Positions 55,456 through 64,000 of a stretch of 64,000 nt of DNA are shown here, piece by piece (positions within the stretch are counted from its first letter, which is position 1; the number at the start of each line of letters is the position of its first letter). The DNA is taken from NCBI RefSeq assembly GCF_904849725.1, contig NC_058524.1, positions 509,314,263 through 509,378,262 on the forward strand, written 5' to 3'. This DNA comes from Hordeum vulgare subsp. vulgare. Lineage: Eukaryota; Streptophyta; Magnoliopsida; Poales; Poaceae. Position numbers and translations under genes: made by a program. Under the pieces are notes generated by a model. The model was not told the origin of the DNA. It did not search any database and saw nothing but the letters and a program-made list of their open reading frames with translations.

Positions 55456-56992
55456 GCATGGGTATGGGCAATCCCTTTGGCTGGTTCCAAGCTTGGGGGA
55501 GTTGCCCTGGTATCGTATCACCATCACATCTTTTGTCTTTACCTTTGTTTTAGTTTGTTCCTTTTTGGTTTTATCTTTCTCTAGTAGAATAAAGTCCTTA
55601 GTGTTTTGGACTTGAGTTTTTCTTTGTGTCACCCCCGATGTATTCGAGTTCGTGAGTCATATAATAAAGAGTGTCTTAGTTAAGGGCCTTGCCTCATGTC
55701 ATGATCAAAAGAATGATAAAAGAAAAAAAAGCATGAAATATCATGTAATGATCTTATGGGAAGTGATGCCATCACATATAAAAAGAATGTTGATTGAAAT
55801 TGGCTGAGGGTGGACAAACATAGACCTTGGTCATTGTTGAAATTAATAGGAAGTGATAAAGAAGGAGAGGTTCACATATAAATATACCATCCTTGACACC
55901 AGCTATGATTGTGAACACTCACTAAACTATTACATGCTTAGAAGTAGATGTTGGACAAAGAAGATAACATAATGGATTATGTTTGCTTGGTTCCGAACAA
56001 TGTTATATGATTAGAGATCCCTTAGCATGTGACGATTGCTTCCACCTCATATTAGCCAAAACGTCCACACTAAGTAGAGATACTACTTGTGCATCCATAA
56101 ATCTTCAACCCAGTTTTGCCACGAGAGTCCACCATACCTACCTATGGATTGAATGAGATCCCTCAAGTAAGTTGTCATCGGTGCAAGCAATAAAAATTGC
56201 TCCCTAATATGTATGATCTATTAGTATGTCGAAAATAAGCTTTGTACGAACCTGTGATGAGGAAGACATAAAAGCGATAGACTGCATAATAAAGTTCTTT
56301 ATCACAGGAGGCGATATAAAGTGACGTTCCTTCACACTAAGAGGACACACATTCAAACCTCAAAAGTGCATGACAACCTCTGCTTCCCTCTGCGAAGGGC
56401 CTATCTTGTACCTTTACTTTTTGCCCTTGAAAGAGTCATGGTGATCTACACCAATTCCTTATTTCGCCTTTATATTGGCTAACGTCATATGCTAGGGAAA
56501 GATCTATATTCATATGTCAGCTTTGAAGTAAGTATTCATGAATTATTATTGTTGACATTACCCTTGAGGTAAATAGTCGGGAGGCGAAACTATAAGCCCC
56601 TATCTTTTTGTGTGTTCGACTGAAACTTTGATCTCATGAGTACCACGTGAGTTGTAGCAATTGTAGAAGACAAAAGGATGATTGAGTATGTGCATTTTCT
56701 TTACAAGCTCTTATTTGACTCTTTCCGATGTTATGATAAATTGCAAGTGCTTCAATGACTAAAGGCTATCGGTTGTTAATTCTCGGTAAGGTTCTTGATC
56801 CATACTTTACTCTGTGAAGGAATTATCACTTCAGCATGAGAGATTATATGTTGGTATGGGTGTTCTAACTATGATCATGATGCCTGCGTGTTCGTATCTT
56901 GTTTTTTCGACACCTCTCTCTCTAAACATGTGGGCATATTTATTGATCTCGGTTTTCGCTTGAGGACAAGCGAGGTCTAAGCTTGGGGGAGT
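55456..56992 (+). other. Gypsy B 3' untranslated region
   Basis: Non-coding; includes 788 bp (56205-56992) deleted from copy A. It ends with the purine tract AAGCTTGGGGGAGT at 56979-56992, directly before the 3' LTR. Confidence 0.7.
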
Positions 56993-58515
56993 TGATACGT
57001 CCATCTTGCATCATGCTTTCATGTTGATATTTATTGATTTTTGGGTTGTTATTACACTTCACGTTACAATACTTATGCCTTTTCTCTCTTATTTTGCAAG
57101 GTTTACATGAAGAGGGAGAATGCCGGCACGTGGAATTCTGGCCTGAAAAAGAAGCAAGTTTGAGATAACTATTCTGCGCAACTCTAAAAGCCATGAAAAT
57201 CAACGAGTATTTATTTTGGAATTTATAAAAAATACTGGGCCGAAGAAGTACGAGAGGGGCGCGAGCACGAAGCCACAAGCCTGCTAGGCGCGGCCTCCCC
57301 CCTAGCTGCGCCTAGGGGGCTTGTGGGCTCCCACTTGGCCCTCTGGCCCCCTCTTTTGCTAGAAGAAGGGTTTCGTTCCAGAAAAAATCAAGAGGAGGCT
57401 TTTCGGAGGATTCATCGCCGCCACGAGGCGGAATCTGAGCAGAACCAGTCTAGAGCTCCGGCAGGACGATCCTGTCGGGAAACTTCTCTCCCGGAGGGGG
57501 AAATCGTCGCCATCGTCATCACCAACACTCCTCTCATCGGAGGGGACTCGTCACTATCAACATCTTCATCAGCACCATCTCATCTCCAAACCCTAGTTCA
57601 TCTCTTGTAACCAATCTCCGTCTCGTGACTCCGATTGGTACTTGTAAGGTTGCTAGTAGTGTTAATTACTCTTTGTAGTTGATGCTAGTTGGATTACTTG
57701 GTGGAAGATTATATATTCAGATCTTTGATGCTACTCATTACCTCTCTGGTCATGAATATTATTATGCTTTGTGAGTAGTCACTTTTGTTCCTGAGGACAT
57801 GTGATAAGTCATGCTATAAGTAGTCATGTGAATTTGCTATTCGTTCAATATTTTGATGTGTTGTATGTTGTTTCTCCTCTAGTGGTGTTATGTGAACGTC
57901 GACTACATACCACTTCACCATTATTTGGGCCTAGAGGAAGGCATTGGGAAGTAGTAAGTAGATGATGGGTTGCTAGAGTGACAAAAGCTTAAACCCCTAG
58001 TTTATGTGTTGCTTCGTAAGGGGCTGATTTGGATCCACTAGTTTAATGCTATGATTAGACTTTGTCTTAATTCTTCTTTCGTAGTTGCGGATTCTTGCGA
58101 GAGGGGTTAATCATAAGTGGGGTGCTTTTCTAAGTAAGGATAGTACCCAAGCGCCGGTCCACCCACATATCAAACTATGAAAGTAGCGGACGCGAATCAT
58201 ATGAACATGATGAAAACTAGATTGACAGAAATTCCCATGCGTCCTCGGGAGCGCTTTACCTCCTATAAGAGTTTGTCCAGGCTTGTCCCTTGCTACAAAA
58301 GGGATTGGGGCACTTTGCTGCACCTTTGTTACCGTTGTTACTTGCCACTAGCTACGAATCATCTTGTCACACAACTACTTGTTACCGATAATTTCAGTGC
58401 TTGCAGAGAATTCCTTGCTGAAAACCACTTGTCAGATCCTTCCGCTCCTCGTTGGGTTCGACACTCTTACTTATCGAGAGGACTACGATAGATCCCCTAC
58501 ACTTGTGGGTCATCA
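56993..58515 (+). mobile_element. Complete 3' LTR of gypsy B
   Basis: 1523 bp, TGATACGTCCATC to GTGGGTCATCA, followed by the target duplication GTGCG. It is the only complete LTR of this family in the window, and it contains CCTATAAGAG (58262-58271), the likely core promoter. Confidence 0.92.
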
Positions 58516-58910
58516 GTGCGCGGCGCAGGCGTGCGCTCCCTTCCGAGCGCGCGAGCATCCACCCGCTCCTCCGACGCGATTTTGTGCATCCACTGAAGGT
58601 AGTTGATGTGCTCGTCCGTGATCACGGAGCCCTCCCACGAATCGGCGACCAACACGGCCATCTTTGCATTTGTCGACGATGGCGCGACAAAGAAGAAGCT
58701 GGAGACGCGGCCACCCAGCGGGTCCACCGAGAGGAAGCTCTACGGGCATGTGGAGGAAGGAGGGGTGGCGGTGAGCGTTGCAGGCATGAGGAGGAAGGAA
58801 GGACGACGATGAAGGGCGGCGTGACGCTAGCGCAAGGTGGGAGACGAGGAGCGGGAGAAGAGTGCCTCTGGCCTCAACCTCTCCTCCTCCTCTCCTTATA
58901 ACGGCTAGGA
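58516..58910 (-). pseudogene. Degenerate retroelement ORF, upstream part, copy B
   Basis: Minus strand reads MDPLGGRVSSFFFVAPSST, LVADSWEGSVITDEHINYLQ and ARALGRERTPAPRT up to the gypsy insertion. It matches 18634-18845 in unit A. Confidence 0.55.
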
Positions 58911-59759
58911 AGACGTGGGGGCGTGGGATCAGTTACGCCCATGCCCACAATAACTCGAGGCGCGTGGAACCCCAATTGAAGCCCCGCGCCCGCACAAGAT
59001 CCTGCTCACGGGTCGAGGCCTAGCGGGCTCGGCCTGCGACGGTGTCCCCCCGCATGCATGGTGGCGGGGCTGTCCCCCTAAACGGGCCACACGTGGCGCC
59101 TGACGGTCGACACTTGACCTGAAGCGACGTCGCGAGACCCAAGGCGCCAGGGCGCGGCCGACCGTCCGCCAGCCACCTCTTCACGTCGGTCGCTCGTACT
59201 CCACATTTCGCCCGTCGGCGCCCAACGGGCCCATCGACTTCAGCGACATTTATCTCTAGGGGAAGCCGCTGGCCCCCTCGTCTGGAGGCCTGCACACCCC
59301 AACGGCTTCGGGGGCTACCAATAGGGATATGACCCCTCGGAATGCCAAAGCGGAGGAAACCCAACTCCAAGACATTTGGGGCCGGCTAGCAATAGGCGGC
59401 CCGTCCGGCCGCCGCATCGGTTACTTGCTGGTGACATCTCGCCAGTTCGGCTCGCCCCAATGGCAGTCGACGGGTCAGCGCCCGTCCCATCCACCCGTAC
59501 TGACATATGGTGATAAGGCTAGACCCCTATGAGAGATCCATCTTCCTCCCCACGAACAACTCAAGGAGCACCCTGTATTGTGACCACCTATAGTCACTCC
59601 GGCACGACTAGGGTTTTACCTTCTTCGGAGGGTCGTGAACCTGGGTAGAACCGCGTCATGTGTGTGACGTCCTCACCCGTTCCTAAACGTCGTTGGCGTC
59701 CGTCGGCCCCAAACTACGATTTAGGCCATCCCGTGTCATGTGTCGTGGAAATACCGCGA
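58911..59759. other. GC-rich repeat-derived spacer, copy B
   Basis: Matches 19031-20236 of unit A but lacks the 387 bp corresponding to 19617-20003, which held a TATA box. The junction is GAGAGATCCATC near 59531-59542, with GAGAG present at both edges in A. No gene. Confidence 0.5.
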
Positions 59760-59884
59760 CTATACTTGAAAACATTCTGAATTCGCGAACATATTTTGAA
59801 TCGCCATGTACTTATTTCGTCTTGGCGAATATTTTTTGAATCCTCACGAACTTATTTCATATTCGCACAAATCGTCATAGTTTT
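59760..59884. repeat. AT-rich short repeats, left block, copy B
   Basis: Same as 20237-20346 of unit A (GAATATTTTTTGAATCC and variants). It is cut after CGTCATAGTTTT, where about 415 bp present in A are missing. Confidence 0.6.
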
Positions 59885-60884
59885 AAAGAAGGCTGCTCGC
59901 AACGGAGTCGAGGAGTTGGCGTCATGTGTCTCTTCTGGGTCGCTTGAACCATCAAGGTTAGGGTTTCCGAATGTGGTAGCGACGACCGCCTTATCTTGGA
60001 ATTGTGTTCTACGGCCTCGTCGTCTTGATCGTGCATGCTGCAGCGCTGTCTTGGAGTCTTGAAGGTTTATTTAGGATGAAGCGGGCCAGCGTTTGTAATC
60101 TCTTCAAGATACGACGACGATGGCCTGAGTAGGGTTGGTTCGGCGCATGCCAAGTGGATGGCGTTGACAGTTCGAGTGCTCTTATGCATCTTGGTCGGTT
60201 GAAGACGACGAATGTGGAGTCCAACGGGCACGGGGTTGCTCCCCGACCGACGAGCCACATCGGAGAAAGTTCTGCCAATCACAGCGGACTAGTTCATCAC
60301 CTCACAAAGCGTCTTTGTTGGTGATAGTGCTTCTTCGAATGAGGGTATGAAGGTTTGTTGTCTTTCTTATCTCCGACGACGCTACCATGGTTGTGGAGAT
60401 TGACGGCAGTTGGCAACCTTCACAAGCACCTTCAAGGTTGCGATTGCAATTTAACTCATTTCAAGGTGTTTTAGGCAAACGTGCCACGACATATGTCCTC
60501 GCTTTGTCTAGTTTGGGACTGTATGTGTTGTAACTTTGACAAATATTGAAAGACGTGGTTACTATTTTTTTTTAAAAGTTCATCACACGGACCGAGAAGT
60601 GTATTATAATCCGTACCAAATTAACAAGAGTGTCCGTCCTTGTGTGCTCATGGTACCATGTACGTTCTTTTTTAGTAGACCCGTCACAATTACGTTAGTG
60701 CGCCAGGTATCGATTTAGAGTTGCATTGAGTTACCCATCACGACCTCCTAACGTTGTATGTGTGATGCTGACACACGCGGCTAATTTCGTCTTTTCCTCG
60801 CGGCCAGCTCAAGTGCATGCCGCCTTTGCAATATACCATGCGAATATGTTTAAGCATGCGAAACATCTCTGACTTCGATCAACC
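59885..60884. other. Spacer before the beta-glucosidase exon copy, B
   Basis: Colinear with 20763-21764 of unit A. It includes the LINE-like end near 60530-60575. 60786-60872 is the first copy of an 85 bp segment that recurs at 61297-61381. No gene is supported. Confidence 0.4.
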
Positions 60885-61018
60885 CTGTAGATGTCTGAAA
60901 CTGTGGCGTGAGCGAGGATGATATTGTGAGCGACAATGTAAGGTCGGTGCCGGAGCTCCCTTGTTTGCAGCAGACGTGGCGAAGCATGGAGCAGTGGACA
61001 CAAACGCCTTGGGGTGTG
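60885..61018 (-). pseudogene. GH1 beta-glucosidase exon copy left of U2, copy B
   Basis: Minus strand PYIVAHNIILAHATVSDIYR with the same one-base deletion before Tyr as in unit A. Here the sequence to the right (61019-61262) is the same as next to the main pseudogene in A (23906-24140), so the copied segment was about 390 bp and included the exon's upstream flank. Confidence 0.8.
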
Positions 61019-61439
61019 ATGACACTTCGGACCTTTTTTTCTTTTCGGCATTTGCCATGTTGTCGTCACGAGCGAGTTGTTCTCTTCTTCTTTTCGTTCT
61101 CCTTTGTTGTGTTCACTGGTGTGATCTATTGCCTCTCATCTTTGTATCCCCGATACCTCTTCTTAATGAATGAAAGAAGCGTTGATACATTTCGTAAAAA
61201 AAAGAAGTATATTTTGTTCAAAGCCGCAGGTACTTCTTCGTGGTTATTATCAATTTTCTGAAGATATAATGAATAGTGTTACCAAATATGATCAATTTAG
61301 TCTTTTCCTTGCGGCCTAGTTCAAGTGCATGCCGCCTTTGCAATATACCATGCGAATATGTTTAAGCAGGCGAAACATCCCCGTCTTCTCAAATGATGCA
61401 CGTGACCATGTTGCCGTTGCAACATGTTCAAGCAATACA
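61019..61439. other. LINE-like segment and duplicated spacer, copy B
   Basis: 61019-61262 matches 23906-24140. 61297-61381 repeats 60786-60872 (GCATGCCGCCTTTGCAATAT, ATGCGAATATGTTTAAGCA). No gene. Confidence 0.5.
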
Positions 61440-62060
61440 CGAGCATTATTCTTGAATGGTTGAACATATTTTTCATTCACAAGCATTTTTGAATTCGTGA
61501 ACAATATTACAATTCGTCAAACATTTTTGTACATGTGAATATTTTCTCTCAAATACTTGAATATATGTTGCATTCGCAAACTGTTCTTAATTTGCCACCA
61601 ACATGTTTCGAATTTGTCAGCATTTTTTATAGTCGTGAACATTTTCTTCAATCTACAAACATTTTCTCAAGACATTAACATTTTTTATTTTGCAAACATT
61701 TCATTGAATATGTGAAGATTTTCTGAATTTCGTAGTATTTTCTAAATTTCCCGTGAACACTTTTTGAATTCACTATGAAAAATTATCAAATTCTTGAACG
61801 TTTTAAATCTTCTGCAAACATATTTCCAATTCTCAAACATTTTTTAATTTATTAACAATATTTGAGTTTGGATTTTTTTTAATATAGGAACGTTTTTTTG
61901 TAGAATACTTAAAAACATTTTAAATTCATGAACATTTTTTAAATCGCCATGAACTTATTTCTTATTTGTGAATATTTTTTGAATCGCCGCAAACTTATTT
62001 CATATTCGCACAAATCAAACGAATTTCACAGATTTTCCGGCCGTTCACCTCGCTCCCTCT
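61440..62060. repeat. Long AT-rich degenerate repeat array, unit B
   Basis: About 600 bp of diverged 20-30 bp units around GAACATTTTTT, TCGCAAACATTTT and similar, ending TTTTCCGGCCGTTCACC. The last 130 bp match the left block (20237-20396 in A). The array is absent from unit A, which is deleted between 21897 and the U2 promoter. Confidence 0.65.
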
Positions 62061-62438
62061 ACGCACACTAGGAAAAAGATTCCTTGTCAACAAAGCACGT
62101 CATGGGCAGAAAATCACTAAGTTATCCCTCTTCATTTGACCACTGCTTGGTGTATGTACTCGTGTAATGCACGCGCACGGCAAATAAATTTGTCACAAGA
62201 TTAATGGAAGAGACAAGCTGAAAATTTAACGTATATGATGAGCCTCACACAGCGACAGGAAATTGGCCGTACCATGCATTTCAAACTGCTACAGAGGAAA
62301 ACGGAATGGGAACGATGGAATCACATGTCGTAACTCGATAAGGCCTGCGATGGGCTCTCGAATTTGGGCCAAGCTAGCAGCGCGTGGGTGCTGGACTGCG
62401 GGCGGGACAGCAGACGAGGAAGGAAGCAGGCAGGTTTA
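62061..62438. other. U2 upstream flank, unit B
   Basis: Contains the 62086-62200 segment related to 25775-25895. TGGGCT and TGGGCC, reverse matches of the monocot promoter element, lie at about 62351 and 62366. From 62334 it matches unit A. Confidence 0.6.
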
Positions 62439-62449
62439 GTACCACCTCG
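62439..62449 (+). promoter_or_regulatory. Upstream sequence element (USE) of U2 gene B
   Basis: GTACCACCTCG, 9 of 11 matches to RTCCCACATCG, one better than copy A, 32 bp before the TATA box. Confidence 0.78.
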
Positions 62450-62481
62450 CGGACGGAGGAGGAGCGCAGAGGGAGGCTTGC

Positions 62482-62489
62482 TATAAAAG
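62482..62489 (+). promoter_or_regulatory. TATA box of U2 gene B
   Basis: TATAAAAG, 33 bp before the RNA start; Pol II-type spacing from the USE. Confidence 0.85.
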
Positions 62490-62514
62490 GAGACCCGCCT
62501 CAGCGTTGCAACTC

Positions 62515-62710
62515 ATACCTTTCTCGGCCTTTTGGCTAAGATCAAGTGTAGTATCTGTTCTTATCAGTTTAATATCTGATATGTGGGCCATGTGCCCACA
62601 ACGATATTAAATTTATTTTTTATGGGGGAGGGCCCACAACAGTAGCTTGCTGCTGGGGTCCACACGCGTCGCCAGGGCGTTGCACTGCTGCCTTGGCCCG
62701 GCGCACCCCA
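62515..62710 (+). ncRNA. U2: U2 spliceosomal snRNA gene, copy B
   Basis: Starts ATACCTTTCTCGGCCTTTTG, contains GTAGTA, canonical stem IIa (TCAG...CTGA) and IIc, the Sm site ATTTATTTTTTA, and ends GGCCCGGCGCACCCC, about 196 nt. It has all canonical bases in the stem II region, unlike copy A, and the better USE, so it is the more likely of the two to be fully functional. Minus-strand ORFs across it are meaningless. Confidence 0.96.
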
Positions 62711-63029
62711 ACCAAGTCTTGAACTAAAGCTTTTTGTGAAGTTCAGATTGAGCTGTGTAAATACCGGCATTTTAGTGAACTACGAAGATCTATGTAGTCA
62801 GAGCTTCAAACTACAGGCGAAGGAATCCGTTGTTTCATTATTATTTCCCATATTGAATTCGTTGCACTACTAACAAGGGATGGAACTGTCCAAGAGACTT
62901 TGGTACCCATTGTTTTTAGGGACAAGAGTTTTTAGGGACAAGAGGCTTATATTTCTTGATGAGAAAGTACAGGATTTGTGAGGAGTTCTTGATTGGGAAG
63001 AGCTAGTTAAGCATAGTTATTGCATTATA
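62711..63029. other. U2 3' flank, copy B
   Basis: CCAAGTCTTGAACTAAAG is a plausible snRNA 3' box. A 16 bp tandem duplication (TTTTTAGGGACAAGAG) near 62914-62945 is private to B. No gene. Confidence 0.5.
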
Positions 63030-63188
63030 CTCGTTACTAAATATAAATCTTTGTAGAGGTTTCACTATGGGACTACATACGGATATATATATATAGACAT
63101 ATTTTAGAGTATAGATTCACTTATTTTGCTCCGTATGTAGCACCTTAGTGAAATCTCTAAAAAAACTTGTATTTGGAAACGAAGGGAG
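63030..63188. mobile_element. Stowaway-type MITE, copy B
   Basis: TA-flanked, CTCGTTACTAAATATAAATC to GAAACGAAGGGAG. It lacks the arm duplication seen in A, so it shows the original structure. Confidence 0.82.
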
Positions 63189-63446
63189 TACATATCAATA
63201 CTTAAGTAGACCTGGATTCATATAATTTACTAGAGCAATATTCAGTCATGATGTCTCGAGTTAATTTACAGAAATCCAAATGCAAATTACACCACAAATT
63301 TCACTCTGCATGTTGCTAACGTGATGGTTTCCTTATCGCCAATTGGATTCCCATTTACGAAGGCTCACAATGTACACAATATGCACACATGAGTATGATT
63401 AAAAAATAAATCAAGATACACGAGTGGTAGGAACTGAACTTACGGG
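63189..63446 (-). other. Probable beta-glucosidase intron, copy B
   Basis: AT-rich, non-coding, matches 22810-23067. Confidence 0.45.
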
Positions 63447-64000
63447 GGCGATCGGATCCGTTATGTGCCAAACAAATGTATCATTCAATAGGTATTTGAT
63501 GGCAGTGGAATGGTCTTCCTTTGTGTAGAATGTGGTGTACTGATTGATCCGCACAAAGTCCAGCGAGTCCTTCACTAAATCGGCCTCTTTCGTCATGAAC
63601 TCTGGCAGCCTTTCTCTGACGTTGCCGGGTAATCACCGAAGAAGAAAGGATCGGCATACCTATTTGACTTTTGACATAACATCTTTTATCTCAGCAACTC
63701 AAAGAAAATTAAATTTAGAACTTACTACTACTCTAGTATTTGTTCATTGTCAAAAAAATATACAAAACTGCCAGGCTAGTTCTGTAGTTCTATTATTGAC
63801 AATCCATCCATGTTTAGTTTAATTAGTACATTAGAAAACAGTCCATGGAGTTAGTGAGGATCACTGACCGTTCGAACTGGAACTCTTGTGTTTTCTTAGT
63901 GACCTCAACATCAGCTGAGATCTCCATTCTGCTCTGCCTTCATAATATTAATGTATAGGAACTCAATCTTTTATTGTTCATTTCAAACTATATTGCAACC
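63447..64000 (-). pseudogene. GH1 beta-glucosidase pseudogene, copy B (runs off window)
   Basis: Exon at about 63660-63447 reads YADPFFFGDYPAT, then the same ~10 base deletion as in A, then ERLPEFMTKEADLVKDSLDF, VRINQYTTFYTKEDHS and ITDPIAP before GTAAGT. The exon to the right (NSSADVEVTKKTQEFQFER region, 63866-63930) has lost about 47 bp relative to A. The PYIV exon would lie beyond 64000. Confidence 0.83.

Larger units (their letters stand above)
49364..58515 (+). mobile_element. Athila-type gypsy retrotransposon, copy B
   Basis: Same insertion as copy A, with perfect GTGCG duplications (49359-49363 and 58516-58520) and a complete 3' LTR, but with an 876 bp internal deletion that removed gag C-terminus and protease. 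Integrase is fully open. RT and RNase H are nearly so. It is 9152 bp long. Confidence 0.93.

Noticed and set aside
49364..58515. Active gypsy element or endogenous virus
   Set aside because: A stop follows the gag ATG, protease is deleted, RT has a stop, and a frameshift precedes integrase. No envelope-like protein with signal peptide or membrane anchors is visible.
61440..62060. Centromeric or telomeric satellite
   Set aside because: The AT-rich units are short, irregular and limited to about 600 bp; neither a telomere motif nor a regular monomer is seen.
62564..62770. Minus-strand ORF over the U2 gene
   Set aside because: It overlaps the structural RNA. The conserved U2 sequence explains the region.

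Overview
This is a repeat-dense piece of a grass nuclear genome, almost certainly from the tribe Triticeae (wheat, Aegilops, barley or rye). The evidence is the transposon content: BARE/WIS/Angela-type copia LTRs, Athila-type gypsy elements primed by tRNA-Asp, a Helitron, and Stowaway MITEs. I see no intact ordinary protein-coding host gene. The only apparently functional host genes are two U2 snRNA genes with plant Pol II promoters, at 22094-22289 and 62515-62710.

The main organising feature is a tandem segmental duplication. Unit A (about 1-24180) and unit B (about 28654-64000) carry the same succession, left to right: minus-strand copia pol and gag, copia 5' LTR with another element nested inside it, a degenerate minus-strand retroelement ORF, a plus-strand gypsy element inserted in that ORF, the upstream half of the ORF, AT-rich repeat and spacer DNA, a GH1 beta-glucosidase exon copy, the U2 snRNA gene, a Stowaway MITE, and a minus-strand beta-glucosidase pseudogene. 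The U2 genes are 40.4 kb apart. Between the units, 24.2-28.65 kb holds spacer DNA and a remnant (C) of a third unit: the far side of the copia insertion site, a solo copia LTR, and 147 bp of the near side, fused abruptly to the unit B reverse transcriptase. The window therefore looks like a section of an expanding and rearranging U2 array.

The copies differ in informative ways. The same ATGAG site in the copia LTR holds a solo gypsy LTR in A (4212-5818), a full-length 7.0 kb element in B (38285-45285), and nothing in C. The gypsy element shared by A and B has decayed differently in each: A lost the start of the 3' LTR, while B lost gag C-terminus and protease. Several deletions have short homologies at their ends. 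Unit B alone carries a 5.0 kb Helitron (30583-35583), whose exact ends are given by the empty site in A. It contains a captured host gene exon that is split by a small, recent copia element with an intact gag but no pol.

Functionally, the U2 genes act in the spliceosome. The rest is transposon and pseudogene DNA, mostly disabled by stops and frameshifts. Family names for LTR elements are from memory of Triticeae repeats and need a repeat-library search. Percent differences quoted are by-eye estimates.
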